A stretch of DNA of 64,000 nucleotides from Neobacillus cucumis (lineage in GTDB: Bacteria > Bacillota > Bacilli > Bacillales_B > DSM-18226), in contig NZ_JAEHGC010000001.1 in NCBI RefSeq assembly GCF_016107705.1, positions 620,001 through 684,000 of the forward strand. Reading direction: 5' to 3'. Position 1 is the first letter of the stretch; every line of letters begins with the position of its first letter. Both the position numbers and the translations under genes were made by a program. Under the pieces are notes generated by a model, which searched no databases, was not told the origin of the DNA, and was given only the letters and a program-made list of their open reading frames with translations. Below are positions 10,741 to 20,445 of this stretch, piece after piece.

Positions 10741-10867
10741 TTACTTTATTTTACCTCATTTTCCAATTAAAATCATTACTTGTAGCAAAAACGTAATAAA
10801 AAAATTTAGAATTTTCCCAAAAATCAATTATCTGTAAACAACTTCACAATTCCCTCATATTTTTTTT

Positions 10868-11033
10868 GGCTCTGTTAAACTTGGTTGTTGATTTCCGCTC
10901 CAGGCACAAGCGGTTCGTGGGCGGTCTGGGGAGCCTCCTCGTCGCTTTGCTCCTGCGGGGTCTCCCCTCCCCCGTACTCCCACAGGAGTCTTCGTGCCTT
11001 CCGCTCCAACCAACTTTGTTTAAAAATCAACAT
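10868..11033. repeat. GC-rich palindromic repeat, family 1, copy B (between dgkA and cdd)
   Basis: The element starts CTGTTAAACTTGGTTGTTGA, contains TTTCCGCTCCAGGCAC and GGGGAGCCTCCTCGTCGC, and ends GTGCCTTCCGCTCCAACCAA. It belongs to the family of 7840-8003 and 54191-54336. It accounts for most of the 356-bp gap between cdd and dgkA. Open frames across it are by-products of its base composition. Confidence 0.88.
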
Positions 11034-11063
11034 AGCTATTTTTTTAGGAACAGTTGAAAAAGT

Positions 11064-11453
11064 TTACAAAAATAACTTTCGGATATATGGAAAAAATACA
11101 ATGATTCCAATGATAACCGAAAAAATGGCGTAAAGGAAGACAGCACCCGCAGCAAGGTCCTTAGCTTGTTTGGCAAGCGGGTGATATTCCTCCGTCACAA
11201 GGTCAACAACACGCTCAATTGCTGAATTGATTAGCTCTAAGGCAAACATGCCGCTAATTACTAAAATGATAAACAGCCACTCCATTCTCGTTATCGAAAA
11301 GAAAAATGATCCTCCGATTACAAGGAAAGAAAAAAGGAGATGAATCCGCATATTTCTTTCAGCTATTATAGCTGTCCTAATCCCATCTATTGCATAGGCA
11401 AAGGAACGTAGTAATGGAATCGTTTTACCCTTACCTCGTGAGTCCATATTCAT
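11064..11453 (-). CDS. dgkA: Undecaprenol / diacylglycerol kinase, DgkA family
   Basis: A 129-residue integral membrane kinase with three hydrophobic segments (about 40-60, 62-80, 104-124). The family signature [17 protein letters not shown] and the AERNMRIH segment are present. In B. subtilis this enzyme phosphorylates undecaprenol, feeding the cell-wall carrier pool. The ATG at 11453 has AAAGGA eight bases upstream; an ATG two codons later is possible. The 5' end overlaps ybeY by 23 bp. Confidence 0.92.
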   Translation of the reverse strand: MNMDSRGKGKTIPLLRSFAYAIDGIRTAIIAERNMRIHLLFSFLVIGGSFFFSITRMEWLFIILVISGMFALELINSAIERVVDLVTEEYHPLAKQAKDLAAGAVFLYAIFSVIIGIIVFFPYIRKLFL

Positions 11454-11901
11454 CTAAAATTTCCTTTTGCAGCGTAAACATTTCCTTTTCATCTTCCTCC
11501 GTCATATGATCATAGCCTAATAAATGCAAAAATCCATGAACAGAGAGGAAACCAAGCTCCCGTAAAAAAGAATGCCCATATTCCTCAGCTTGTTCCTTCG
11601 CTTTTGGAATCGAGATGATAATATCACCCAAAACGCGTGGCATTTCCATACCTGCTAATTCAATTTCACCTTCCCCTGGCTCCTCCATTGCAAAGGATAT
11701 GACATCTGTTGGGGAGTCTTTATGGCGATATTCACGATTTATTTCTTGTATCCTGTCATTCAAAACAAATGTTACAGAAACTTCACTTCCCTCTTCAATC
11801 TTCTGTTTATCAGCAGCAAAGTTTAACAGATTTTCAATCTCTTTGATTTGTTCATCAGACAATTCATTCGTTTCATCTAAAAAATCAATCACTAAATTCA
11901 T
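11431..11901 (-). CDS. ybeY: Endoribonuclease YbeY (16S rRNA maturation)
   Basis: YbeY is a metal-dependent RNase for 16S rRNA 3' processing and ribosome quality control. The 156 residues end with the zinc motif [11 protein letters not shown] (three His) and contain the conserved [12 protein letters not shown]. Its ATG overlaps the pgpH stop in an ATGA, so translation is probably coupled to pgpH. AAGGTGAAG precedes the start. Synteny: pgpH-ybeY-dgkA-cdd-era. Confidence 0.96.
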   Translation of the reverse strand: MNLVIDFLDETNELSDEQIKEIENLLNFAADKQKIEEGSEVSVTFVLNDRIQEINREYRHKDSPTDVISFAMEEPGEGEIELAGMEMPRVLGDIIISIPKAKEQAEEYGHSFLRELGFLSVHGFLHLLGYDHMTEEDEKEMFTLQKEILDEYGLTR

Positions 11902-14060
11902 GCTTGCTTCACCTTCTTAGTCATTTCTGGATACTCAATTCTCGAGTGAAAAATCCCCTTCAATGTTTCACATAGAGTATGGGTTACCGCTTCAAGTTCT
12001 TTTAAAGTTAAATCACATTCATTTAACTGCCCATCTTGGAGGCGATCCGCGACAATTTTTTTAACAAGGGATTCGATTAATAGTGGAGTAGGCTGTGTAA
12101 GTGAGCGGACAGCGGCCTCAACACTATCGGCAATTCCAACGACAGCCGATTCTTTTGTTTGTGCTTTTGGACCAGGATAGCGAAAATCCTCTTCCTTAGG
12201 TTCCTCATCATTTTGCAGTGCCTTATGATAAAAGAACTTTAGTAATGAGGTTCCATGATGTTGCTCTGCAATATCGATAATTTCTTTTGGCATATGATAT
12301 TTCTTTAATTCATTGGCCCCATCCGTCACATGGGCAATAATGATATTCGCACTTTTTTCCGGTGGCAGTTTGTCATGCGGGTTTTCAAGATGCAGTTGAT
12401 TTTCAATAAAAAAGTTGGGCCGCCGAGTTTTCCCAATATCATGATAATAACTACCGACTCGTGCTAACAAACCATTTGCCCCAATCGCTTCACAGGCTGA
12501 TTCTGAAAGGTTTGCAACCATAACACTATGATGATAAGTGCCCGGTGCTTCCATTAATATTTTTCTTAAAAGCGGATGATTCGGATTTGATAATTCTATC
12601 AGCTTCATGGTTGTGAGAATCCCAAAACTTGCTTCAAATAAAGGAAGCAAACCAATGGTTAAAACAGCAGAGGCAATGCCTGAAACGAGTGCAGTTAAAA
12701 AGTAATACCCATATTCCAGACCGGAAAATTGGCCATTTGGAAGAAACATTAATGCCCAAATCGTGATAAGATTAACACCTGCTGTAATCGAACCCGCCTG
12801 TAATATTTTTGACCTCTGATTATGAGAACTTAAGAACAAAATCCCTGCAAGTGAGCTAAAAAGGATATAAATTCCTTCTGAAAAATTCAAGGTTCCGGTT
12901 ACACCTTCATTGAAGACAATACTGCCGCAGACTGCCATAATGATCGATGTTAGAATCGCAAGCTTTTCATCAATTAAAATCTTAATCAGCATCCCGCCCA
13001 TTGCTGCCGGGAATAAATAGCCAATCCCTGAATAATTAAAGATTTGCAGCATGCTAATGACCTTTAATATAAAGATGGACAGGACAAAAATAATCCCAAA
13101 CAAAAGCAGGTTTGTCTGCCGTTTTTCCTGCTGGGTTTTTGTTTGATAAAAATAATAGTTAACAGCTAAGAGAATAATGGTAATCAGAATAAATAATCCC
13201 AGGAATGGTTTATAGGATTTTTCATTATCTAATAAACCAACAAGCTTTAACTGCCGATAAATTTCCTGATTAATTAATTCCCCTTCCTCCACGATAATTT
13301 GCCCTTGAAGGATTTTCACAGATTCCACACCTTCTGCAGCCTGCTTTCTTAAATCCTCCGTTGCCACTGGATCATAAAATTCATTCTGAACGACTGCATA
13401 TCTGCCAAGCTCTATGGCTGCACTTTTAAGGTCATCATTCAACGTCGAATATTTTAATTCCTCTTCCACCCTTTTTTTCGCATTCTCTACATCATTTGTA
13501 GAAATTCTTTTCGTCATAACATTATTAATCGCAGTAACGGTTAGATCCTTGGTGATGGAGAGTTCATCTTTATCAGCCTGAACAAGTGCAGTAAAAACAG
13601 AATCAGGTATATCCTTGGTAACATTTTCAGTTAAATTATCCTTTAACTTCGATACCTTTTCAGAAACACTGGGTTCCTCGTCATGAGTAGTTTTTACATC
13701 ATTCTCTTTTTTTGTGCTCTTACTATCCTCATCATTAATTTCTGAGGCCGTATCAAAAATGGAGGTAATTAAATCCACCCTGTTTTGCGTATATTCCTTC
13801 TTTAGGGTATAGACATCCTGAACTTGGTCCACTGCTTCTTGCCGCTTAATTTCTGTACTTTTCTTATCCTCAATGGTCGCCGGAGAGCGGATTGTTTTTT
13901 CAGCAACAGAAAACAAACTTAAGTCCAATTTTTCAGGTTTTACATTACTGTACATTGAAGCATATAAAGCTAATCCTAAAACAAGAAAAAATAATACACG
14001 AAAAAACGTATAATCTAACAGCTTACGTATTCGAATAAAATGTTGCTGCATTTTTTCCAT
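11898..14060 (-). CDS. pgpH: Cyclic-di-AMP phosphodiesterase PgpH (7TM-HD)
   Basis: PgpH hydrolyses c-di-AMP to pApA at the membrane. The 720 residues comprise an N-terminal membrane segment, an extracytoplasmic 7TMR-HDED domain (about 40-265), seven membrane helices (about 280-470) and a cytoplasmic HD domain with [23 protein letters not shown] and EQHHG. A longer in-frame reading (25 more codons) is possible, but GGGAGG lies seven bases before the ATG at 14060. A Ser/Thr/Lys-rich insertion sits at about residues 95-130. Confidence 0.95.
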   Translation of the reverse strand: MEKMQQHFIRIRKLLDYTFFRVLFFLVLGLALYASMYSNVKPEKLDLSLFSVAEKTIRSPATIEDKKSTEIKRQEAVDQVQDVYTLKKEYTQNRVDLITSIFDTASEINDEDSKSTKKENDVKTTHDEEPSVSEKVSKLKDNLTENVTKDIPDSVFTALVQADKDELSITKDLTVTAINNVMTKRISTNDVENAKKRVEEELKYSTLNDDLKSAAIELGRYAVVQNEFYDPVATEDLRKQAAEGVESVKILQGQIIVEEGELINQEIYRQLKLVGLLDNEKSYKPFLGLFILITIILLAVNYYFYQTKTQQEKRQTNLLLFGIIFVLSIFILKVISMLQIFNYSGIGYLFPAAMGGMLIKILIDEKLAILTSIIMAVCGSIVFNEGVTGTLNFSEGIYILFSSLAGILFLSSHNQRSKILQAGSITAGVNLITIWALMFLPNGQFSGLEYGYYFLTALVSGIASAVLTIGLLPLFEASFGILTTMKLIELSNPNHPLLRKILMEAPGTYHHSVMVANLSESACEAIGANGLLARVGSYYHDIGKTRRPNFFIENQLHLENPHDKLPPEKSANIIIAHVTDGANELKKYHMPKEIIDIAEQHHGTSLLKFFYHKALQNDEEPKEEDFRYPGPKAQTKESAVVGIADSVEAAVRSLTQPTPLLIESLVKKIVADRLQDGQLNECDLTLKELEAVTHTLCETLKGIFHSRIEYPEMTKKVKQA

Positions 14061-14285
14061 CTTTATCCTCCCTAGAAGACCCAAATGCAAGGTTTCTTTA
14101 CCATTATTATGGGTTTTTAAAACCATAAAAATCAAATCGTTATGTACGTTTCATTTTAATCGGATAAAAATTGATCAATAACTAGCTGTTTTTTCTTGAA
14201 GCAAGCTTTATGTAAAATGATAACAGTTTTTAAGTTAAGTTTCATCTGCAAAATAGAATGGATTAATCATTATAACAAAATAAAA

Positions 14286-14321
14286 AAAAGGGATAAACCC
14301 ATTTTTTAAGGTCTATCCCCA
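14286..14321 (-). terminator. phoH terminator
   Basis: GGGATAGACC pairs with GGTTTATCCC, including a G-U, around an A/T-rich loop and then a T-run on the minus strand. It ends the yqfC-yqfD-phoH transcript just past the phoH stop. Confidence 0.8.
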
Positions 14322-14324
14322 TTT

Positions 14325-15293
14325 TTAATGTTTAATTGTTTTCTTTTCATATGCTTCAATGATCCTGCCTACCAATGGATGGCGGACAACATCACTTTGT
14401 TCTAAGAAAATAAATGAAATACCCTTAACATTTAATAAAATTTCCTCTGCAACAATTAAACCCGATTTAACCCCTTTTGGAAGGTCAACCTGTGTTTGAT
14501 CTCCGGTAATAACCATCTTCGAACCAAACCCAAGACGGGTTATAAACATTTTCATTTGGGCATTCGTTGTATTTTGTGCTTCATCTAAAATAACGAATGC
14601 ATCTTCTAATGTCCGTCCCCTCATATAGGCAAGCGGAGCGATTTCAATTGTACCGCGCTCAATCAGCCTTCCAGTATGCTCTGCTCCCAAAACATCATGA
14701 AGCGCATCATACAGCGGCCTTAAATACGGGTCTACTTTTTCCTTTAAATCACCGGGTAAAAATCCTAAGCTTTCGCCCGCTTCAACAGCAGGTCTGGTTA
14801 AAATAATTTTATTTACTTGACCATTTTTTAGCGCGTTGACTGCCATGACAACCGCTAGGTAGGTTTTACCGGTACCTGCCGGACCAATTCCAAACACAAG
14901 GTCATTCTTCTTGATTGCTGTTACATACTGCATTTGACCAATTGTTTTAATCCGAATAGATTTTCCTTTTACTGTCCTGGCAATTTCTTCATCATAAATA
15001 TTGACGAAGTACTCTAGTGTTCCTTTTTCAGCCATTCGAAGGGCATACAAAACATCCCTTTGGTTAATGTTTATTCCTTTACGAATTAATACAACTAATT
15101 TGTCAAGAACCTGCCCCGCAAGAATAACCTTCTCTTCATCCCCAGATAAGCTAACAGATTCCCCTCTAGTAACGACTGAAACATTTAACTCTTGTTCGAT
15201 AATTTTAATATTTGCATCTGCATTTCCTAAAAGCGCAATCGCCTCATTTGGATTTTCTAGCTGCATATTAATTGTTTTTAGCTTTACTGTCAT
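14325..15293 (-). CDS. phoH: PhoH-like ATPase (YbeZ family)
   Basis: A 322-residue P-loop ATPase with Walker A GPAGTGKTYLAV (about 137-148) and Walker B/DEAD-like ILDEAQN (about 237-243), preceded by an N-terminal KH-like region. The family is linked to RNA metabolism and ribosome assembly with YbeY; the exact substrate is unknown. The start ATG overlaps the yqfD stop as ATGA, so the two are translationally coupled. Confidence 0.93.
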   Translation of the reverse strand: MTVKLKTINMQLENPNEAIALLGNADANIKIIEQELNVSVVTRGESVSLSGDEEKVILAGQVLDKLVVLIRKGININQRDVLYALRMAEKGTLEYFVNIYDEEIARTVKGKSIRIKTIGQMQYVTAIKKNDLVFGIGPAGTGKTYLAVVMAVNALKNGQVNKIILTRPAVEAGESLGFLPGDLKEKVDPYLRPLYDALHDVLGAEHTGRLIERGTIEIAPLAYMRGRTLEDAFVILDEAQNTTNAQMKMFITRLGFGSKMVITGDQTQVDLPKGVKSGLIVAEEILLNVKGISFIFLEQSDVVRHPLVGRIIEAYEKKTIKH

Positions 15294-16483
15294 TCATGTA
15301 TCTCCTTGGTTATTGGTTGTCCGATTGCAATATTTTCGATTATCTTAAAATGGATATCTAGTATAACTTTACCATTCTTAATTGATTTGTGTAAAATTTT
15401 TTCGTCCTTTATAATAGCATCTTCATCTAAATGACTTTTTATTTCTTTTTTAGCCATTTCAAGTGCAATTTGTTCAGCTTGTTTTACAGTATAACTCCTG
15501 TTAATTTCTTCACGTGCACGGAGTGTTTTATTAACAAAAGAAATAGGCAATTTCCATTTTAAAAAGTGAATTTTGTGCTCATTTGTTTCTGTTTCATATT
15601 CCTTAAATTCCGGCTTTCCAAACCCCCATACAGGAATTTCAAAATTTCCTACCTTTACATAATGTTTCTCCTTTTCCTTACCGTTAAATACCATAAAATT
15701 TGTTTCAATGGGAAGTTCCACATGACTTTTGTACCATGTCTCCCCCAATACTTCTCCTTTAGCTGCAATTGCTTTTGTTTTGCCTTCCATCCCAATTTGA
15801 CCTGAAACAAGTAATTGTCCCGGTTCAACGTGGTCATTGAGGTTGACAACTGGCTGCCCATCTTCAACATACATACTGTAAATAATCGCCTTCTTTTTCG
15901 CCACTAAATTTCTAGGAGATAATTTTTCAGGCTTTTTTGGCTCATTTTTTTCGACCACTTGAAAATGGTAGGTTGTCCCGTTTAACTCCACACCAACCCA
16001 TGTAAGGTCGTTGATATTATTTGTCAGCTTTCTTTGAATACCTTCTACGTTATCAACAAAGAACTGGAGCTTGCCGATCTTTACCCCCATCTTGTCCAAT
16101 TCTTTGCGAATTTTATGCTCTGTCGCAGGCTTTGCCCCTTTGATTTCAATTCCCCAGATGACATTGGATAATACTAAAATGATTAGAAAAAACAAAGCAG
16201 CCCCTGCCAAAAAGCCGCCGTTTTTTAATAATCTTTTAAATAAAAACGGAACTCCGCTCCGCTGTAAGAAGCTAATGGAGCATTCACTTTTACGTGCAAA
16301 TCTTCTTATTTTAAGTGCATCCTGCAGCCTCATTTTAAACGTAATCGTTTCAGTTCCATGCCGTTTAACATTCCAAACGAGCAGGCCATTTCTGCTTAGT
16401 ACATTTAAGAATCTTTCAATTCCTCTCCCCGAAACCTTTACTGTTACTCTGCCGAATAAAAATTCAATCCATTGGTTTTTCAT
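15290..16483 (-). CDS. yqfD: Sporulation protein YqfD
   Basis: A 397-residue protein of the YqfD family (sporulation, mother cell). One clear membrane segment lies at about residues 92-110 (AALFFLIILVLSNVIW), with a small cytoplasmic N-terminal domain and a large domain outside. Near residues 190-225 is KAIIYSMYVEDGQPVVN followed by DHVEPGQLLVSG. In B. subtilis yqfC-yqfD are controlled by sigma-E. Its start overlaps the yqfC stop (ATGA). Confidence 0.93.
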   Translation of the reverse strand: MKNQWIEFLFGRVTVKVSGRGIERFLNVLSRNGLLVWNVKRHGTETITFKMRLQDALKIRRFARKSECSISFLQRSGVPFLFKRLLKNGGFLAGAALFFLIILVLSNVIWGIEIKGAKPATEHKIRKELDKMGVKIGKLQFFVDNVEGIQRKLTNNINDLTWVGVELNGTTYHFQVVEKNEPKKPEKLSPRNLVAKKKAIIYSMYVEDGQPVVNLNDHVEPGQLLVSGQIGMEGKTKAIAAKGEVLGETWYKSHVELPIETNFMVFNGKEKEKHYVKVGNFEIPVWGFGKPEFKEYETETNEHKIHFLKWKLPISFVNKTLRAREEINRSYTVKQAEQIALEMAKKEIKSHLDEDAIIKDEKILHKSIKNGKVILDIHFKIIENIAIGQPITKEIHE

Positions 16484-16782
16484 TTTGTTCCTCCCGGATT
16501 TTCAGTTATATAGATGACCTGATCAATTTTTCCTTCCAATAAAATCTCTTCAGGTAAAATGGTTTTAATCACGAAGGACTTACCTTTTATCAAAAGCTGC
16601 CCTTGTTTTAAGAGCAGACGGAGTTCTTTATCAGTAAAGGTCAATAAACCTTTATGGTTCTCGATATAGACATGAATCTGGCCAATCATCGTGATACGGG
16701 GTAAATCCATCATGACATCTTGAGGAAGATCCATATTCTTTGTCATCCAATTCCGGACAAGTTGCCCCCATTTTTTTGCCAT
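16480..16782 (-). CDS. yqfC: Sporulation protein YqfC (YabP family)
   Basis: A 100-residue protein matching YqfC over its length (DLPRITMIGQIHVYIENHKG, KGLLTFTDKELRLLLKQGQL). The YabP/YqfC fold is a small beta-rich domain found in sporulation proteins. An in-frame ATG seven codons upstream exists, but AAGGGGG nine bases before the ATG at 16782 marks that as the start. First gene of a coupled yqfC-yqfD-phoH set. Confidence 0.93.
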   Translation of the reverse strand: MAKKWGQLVRNWMTKNMDLPQDVMMDLPRITMIGQIHVYIENHKGLLTFTDKELRLLLKQGQLLIKGKSFVIKTILPEEILLEGKIDQVIYITENPGGTK

Positions 16783-16870
16783 AAAAAAAGAACCCCCTTT
16801 CATCTCATGTTTATGAAATGTAGAGAGGTTCTAGCACATCTTTTTCCTTTTCAAAACCTGGTTTATTATT

Positions 16871-17308
16871 TTAACGTCTTCTTGAATAAAACGGTCTTTT
16901 TGCTCTCGGAGCACCCAAGATCTCCGACCAGATGATTCCATTAATTAAGGTTTGCGCAGGACTATCCGAAATTATTTCATTATGATCCTCTTTATCCAAT
17001 GCCTGGGGCTTCAAATCCTCAGCCCTTTGCCTCTCATGCACCCTGCTGACCCCGGTGGTGATAGATTCAGCTTCTTGCTTAATTTGGCGATAGTTGATTT
17101 CGATATTCCGCGGAGTGACAGCAGGTTCTTCTATTCTTTTAATAGATTTTTCTTGTTTTGGCGTAACTTTTTCCGAAAAAAGTTCACGAAATTCATCAAA
17201 TTGATTAAACGTAAAAGATTTATTTTTTGATGGAGACCTATTTGCTTTTGCCTTTCCGAAAACGGTTGACAGAACACCTATAATAATCAAAAAAATAATG
17301 GTTTCCAT
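16871..17308 (-). CDS. yqfB: YqfB-like membrane-anchored hypothetical protein
   Basis: A 145-residue protein with one N-terminal membrane segment (IIFLIIIGVLSTVFG), a long charged low-complexity middle, and a conserved C-terminal end (LINGIIWSEILGAPRAKRPF). Position after floA and before yqfC matches B. subtilis yqfB. Function is unknown; as part of the sigma-W nfeD-floA-yqfB transcript it may act with the flotillin. SD AAGGAGG is well placed. Confidence 0.8.
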   Translation of the reverse strand: METIIFLIIIGVLSTVFGKAKANRSPSKNKSFTFNQFDEFRELFSEKVTPKQEKSIKRIEEPAVTPRNIEINYRQIKQEAESITTGVSRVHERQRAEDLKPQALDKEDHNEIISDSPAQTLINGIIWSEILGAPRAKRPFYSRRR

Positions 17309-17350
17309 GACCGGTCCTCCTTAGTTTATTCCTTATGGATGGCGGCCGTT

Positions 17351-18337
17351 TTAGCGATCGTCTTTTTTATCACCCGTTATCTTGCCGATTGATCCTCTCA
17401 TATCCGTATCCGCTGAGATATTTTTAATATTCATATAGTCCATAACACCAATATTTCCAGACTTAAGCGCTTCAGCCATAGCAAGCGGCACTTCCGCTTC
17501 AGCCTCGACCACCTTGGCCCTCATTTCCTGGACTTTTGCCTTCATTTCTTGTTCTTGAGCAACAGCCATTGCCCGGCGTTCTTCCGCTTTTGCCTGGGCT
17601 ATTTTCTTATCCGCTTCCGCTTGCTCCATCTGAAGTTCCGCACCAATATTTTTACCAATGTCAACATCCGCAATATCAATCGAAAGAATTTCGAAAGCTG
17701 TTCCAGCATCTAGTCCTTTAGATAAAACGGTTTGCGAAATGGAATCAGGGTTTTCTAACACTTTACTATGGCTTTCAGAGGAACCGATGGTTGATACGAC
17801 CCCTTCCCCAACACGAGCGACGACGGTTGCCTCTCCTGCACCCCCGACAAGGCGCTCTATATTGGCCCGAACGGTAATTCTTGCTTTGGCTTTAACTTCA
17901 ATCCCATTCATTGCGACACCCGCGATAAAGGGGGTCTCAATCACTTTAGGATTGACACTCATTTGCACAGCCTCTAAAACATCACGGCCCGCAAGATCGA
18001 TGGCGGCGCAGCGTTCAAACGATAATTCAATATTTGCCCTGTGAGCGGCAATAAGGGCGTTTACAACCCTGTCAACGTTTCCTCCAGCAAGGTAATGACT
18101 TTCAAGCTGATTGGTCGTTACGTTTAACCCCGCTTTATGAGCCTTTATTAACGGATTAATTACCTTGCTTGGCGTTACCCTTCTAAGTCTCATTCCAACC
18201 AGCGTAAAGATGCTTACACGTACACCGGCAGCAAGTGCTGAAATCCAAAGCATCACAGGAACAAAGGATAATAAAATCCCTAAGAAAATGAGCGCGACAA
18301 TGATAATTGCAAAGACAAAAATCGTTCCGCTTGGCAT
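17351..18337 (-). CDS. floA: Flotillin-like protein FloA
   Basis: FloA organises functional membrane microdomains. The 328 residues have N-terminal hydrophobic hairpins (about 5-45), an SPFH/flotillin domain rich in beta strands ([20 protein letters not shown]), and an Ala/Glu/Lys coiled-coil region (about 230-300, [20 protein letters not shown]). Length matches B. subtilis YqfA (331 aa). AGGAGG precedes the ATG. It lies 18 bp after nfeD and is cotranscribed with it from a sigma-W-type promoter. Confidence 0.96.
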   Translation of the reverse strand: MPSGTIFVFAIIIVALIFLGILLSFVPVMLWISALAAGVRVSIFTLVGMRLRRVTPSKVINPLIKAHKAGLNVTTNQLESHYLAGGNVDRVVNALIAAHRANIELSFERCAAIDLAGRDVLEAVQMSVNPKVIETPFIAGVAMNGIEVKAKARITVRANIERLVGGAGEATVVARVGEGVVSTIGSSESHSKVLENPDSISQTVLSKGLDAGTAFEILSIDIADVDIGKNIGAELQMEQAEADKKIAQAKAEERRAMAVAQEQEMKAKVQEMRAKVVEAEAEVPLAMAEALKSGNIGVMDYMNIKNISADTDMRGSIGKITGDKKDDR

Positions 18338-18355
18338 AATGAAACAACCTCCTAA

Positions 18356-18991
18356 TTATTTAATTTCTCTCACAACTATACGTGCTCCCTCAACCTTAAT
18401 GACTTTTATTTTTGCATTTTGATCAATAAAGCCTCCTTCGCTGACCACATCCACCCGTTCAGTGTTTAAAATGGCTGTACCAGCCGGGCGTAATATGGTT
18501 AGAGCGGTCCCTTCCATGCCCAAAAGGTCTGTTCGATTGATATTTGAGACATACCCATCCTCTTTTCTTGCTGAATCAAAGAGAATCATTTTATTAAAGA
18601 GAACAAGTTTTTTACCAAAAATTTTAATCATAATAAAAAACATCAAAATCGAAAAGAATAAAGCGATTAATATGGAGATGCCCATTTGCAGGGTGTCTCC
18701 GCCAGCTAAGAAGAGACTGAAGATTAGCGCTGCCAAACCAAGGGTCCCGGAGATTGCCCCCGGCAAAAATAATTCTAAAAAAATAAGGAGGATTCCAGCA
18801 ACAAAAAGGACAAATGACCCAACACCAGCAAGTCCGGCGAGATAATGTCCGTAAAAAAATAATAGGAGGGCAAACACACCAATAAACCCAGGTATCCCAA
18901 ATTTGGGAGAAAAAAGTTCCATGACAATACCAACACCAGCGATGGTTAATAGAACGGTTATGACAATTGGATCTGTAAGAAAAGCAACCAA
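18356..18991 (-). CDS. nfeD: NfeD family membrane protein, short form
   Basis: The 211 residues consist of about four membrane helices (residues 5-135) and a C-terminal OB-fold (LLGMEGTALTILRPAGTAIL). The family partners flotillins and stomatins. B. subtilis YqeZ (about 437 aa) also has an N-terminal ClpP-like serine protease domain, which is missing here; the sequence upstream does not encode it. The TTG start at 18991 has AAGGGGGG seven bases upstream, so this is an intact short (NfeD1b-like) gene rather than a fragment. Confidence 0.9.
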   Translation of the reverse strand: MVAFLTDPIVITVLLTIAGVGIVMELFSPKFGIPGFIGVFALLLFFYGHYLAGLAGVGSFVLFVAGILLIFLELFLPGAISGTLGLAALIFSLFLAGGDTLQMGISILIALFFSILMFFIMIKIFGKKLVLFNKMILFDSARKEDGYVSNINRTDLLGMEGTALTILRPAGTAILNTERVDVVSEGGFIDQNAKIKVIKVEGARIVVREIK

Positions 18992-19024
18992 CTAAATCCC
19001 CCCTTCTCTATCTATTGCTATATT

Positions 19025-19050
19025 TACGTTCGACATTGGTTAAAGTTTCA
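19025..19050 (-). promoter_or_regulatory. Sigma-W type promoter of nfeD-floA-yqfB
   Basis: TGAAAC (19045-19050) and CGTA (19025-19028) on the minus strand are spaced by exactly 16 bp, the consensus for the extracytoplasmic-function factor sigma-W. The yqeZ-yqfA-yqfB operon is a known sigma-W target in B. subtilis. It lies 34 bp upstream of the nfeD start. Confidence 0.85.
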
Positions 19051-19137
19051 CCTTCTAAATGTTTTTCTCATATTAAAACAGGGTTTCTTTTCATTTATGC
19101 TGTAAATACTGCTCCTGCAAGCAATGAAGGGGAGTTC

Positions 19138-19502
19138 CTTTTACCCTTTTGTGAAAATAACCTCTCCAAAGGGCAATGAAACGCGTTTCTTTTCCCTTCT
19201 TGGCGAATAATCCTCTCCTTCGGGCAATGCAACCTCGTTTCTTTTCCCTTCTTGGCGAATAATCCTTTCCTTCGGGCAATGCAACCCCGTTTCTTTTCCC
19301 TTCTTGGCGAATAATCCTCTCCTTCGGGCAATGCAACCTCGTTTCTTTTCCCTTCTTGGCGAATAATCCTTTCCTTTGGGCAATGCAACCCCGTTTCTTT
19401 TCCCTTCTGAGCGAATAATCCTTTCCTTCGGGCAATGCAACCTCGTTTCTTTTCCCTTCTGAGCGAATAATCCTTTCCTTCGGGCAATGCAACCTCGTTT
19501 CT
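19138..19502. repeat. 52-bp tandem repeat array (about 6 units plus degenerate ends)
   Basis: Six near-identical 52-bp units start at 19185, 19237, 19289, 19341, 19393 and 19445, with a degenerate unit on the left and a partial one on the right (19497). Each unit reads GTTTCTTTTCCCTTCTTGGC, GAATAATCCTCTCC, TTCGGGCAATGCAACCTC, with variation at a few sites (TTGG/TGAG, CTC/TTC). Each unit looks like two diverged 26-bp halves. Since 52 is not divisible by 3 and no stop occurs, all three minus-strand frames stay open; none has a proper start. It lies between the yqeY terminator and the nfeD promoter. Confidence 0.93.
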
Positions 19503-19537
19503 TTGGTTACTCAACCGAAGAATTTAGATATAAAATA

Positions 19538-19568
19538 AAAACCGCAGGCACTTAATGCCTGCGGCTTT
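19538..19568 (-). terminator. rpsU-yqeY terminator
   Basis: An 11-12 bp GC-rich stem (CCGCAGGCA with TGCCTGCGG) is followed by a T-run on the minus strand, 14 bp past the yqeY stop. Confidence 0.93.
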
Positions 19569-19581
19569 GATGTCAGAATAA

Positions 19582-20028
19582 TTATGAAAGGTGTTGTTGT
19601 ACAAGTTTATTTACAAGTGATCCATCTGCTTTACCTTTTACCTTCGGCATAATCGCAGCCATCACTTTTCCCATATCCGCTTTTGATGTTGCACCGGTTT
19701 CAGCGATTGTCTCTTTTACAATATCCGATACCTCTTCGTCAGAAAGCTGTTTTGGCATATACAACTCGACGATCGAGAGTTCCGTGCGCAATTTATCAAC
19801 AAGGTCTTCGCGACCTGCTTTATCAAATTCATGGAGGGAGTCTTTGCGTTGTTTTACTTCGCGAGAAAGTACGGTTAACTCTTGTTCTTCGGACAGCTCA
19901 CTTGAACCGATCTTAATCGCTTCATTTTGCAGTGAAGCTTTAACCATCCGAATCACACTGAGTTTGTCTTTTTCCTTGTTTTTCATTGCTTGTTTCATAT
20001 CATTATTTAAACGCTCGAGAAGACTCAT
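19582..20028 (-). CDS. yqeY: GatB/YqeY domain protein
   Basis: A 148-residue soluble protein of the YqeY family, related to the C-terminal tRNA-binding domain of GatB (begins [18 protein letters not shown]). It may act in tRNA handling but its role is not established. It follows rpsU after 15 bp with the SD GAGAGGGTG; rpsU-yqeY is a conserved pair in Bacillaceae. Confidence 0.95.
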   Translation of the reverse strand: MSLLERLNNDMKQAMKNKEKDKLSVIRMVKASLQNEAIKIGSSELSEEQELTVLSREVKQRKDSLHEFDKAGREDLVDKLRTELSIVELYMPKQLSDEEVSDIVKETIAETGATSKADMGKVMAAIMPKVKGKADGSLVNKLVQQHLS

Positions 20029-20043
20029 AAATTACACCCTCTC

Positions 20044-20217
20044 TTAGAACTTACGTTTTCTTGCTGCTTCAGACTTCTTCTTACGTCTTACACTTGGTTT
20101 TTCGTAGAATTCGCGCTTTCTTGCCTCTTGCAAAGTACCTGTTTTTGATACAGTACGTTTGAAGCGACGAAGAGCATCTTCAAGCGATTCGTTTTTACGA
20201 ACGACGGTTTTAGACAT
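20044..20217 (-). CDS. rpsU: 30S ribosomal protein S21
   Basis: A 57-residue basic protein, the standard size for S21. It starts [20 protein letters not shown] and ends [12 protein letters not shown]. The ATG at 20217 has GGAGGGAAAG upstream; the longer in-frame reading has no SD and is not conserved. Transcribed with yqeY from the promoter at 20274-20302. Confidence 0.98.
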   Translation of the reverse strand: MSKTVVRKNESLEDALRRFKRTVSKTGTLQEARKREFYEKPSVRRKKKSEAARKRKF

Positions 20218-20273
20218 TCTCTTTCCCTCCCTCCGAAACACAACACACTTACATTCAATCCATGTACCTTGCA

Positions 20274-20302
20274 ATTATAATATAACCTTGAAACAAGGTC
20301 AA
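20274..20302 (-). promoter_or_regulatory. Sigma-A promoter of rpsU-yqeY
   Basis: TTGACC (20297-20302), a 17-bp spacer, and a perfect TATAAT (20274-20279) on the minus strand. Confidence 0.88.
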
Positions 20303-20445
20303 TATTTATTACAAGTGCTTATCCAAGCTTTTTAATTTTTTATTCATAATTGACAAGAATAATTAATGAGTATCTCTAATTTTCCCTTAAAAGTGGCATG
20401 TCCCAACCATATAGGCCATAGAATGAAGCGAGGGGGCCTAGAGAC

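Noticed and set aside
10866..11133. Two overlapping plus-strand ORFs over the repeat near dgkA
   Set aside because: They come from the GC-rich repeat and run into the antisense of dgkA; no SD.
19185..19496. The 52-bp array as a CRISPR
   Set aside because: Units are directly adjacent with no unique spacers and no cas genes are in the window.
19091..19514. Three open frames of 99-139 codons on the minus strand with repeats rich in Lys, Arg and Glu
   Set aside because: They arise from the 52-bp tandem array, whose unit has no stop in any frame; none has a real SD and the same amino-acid cycle appears in all three.
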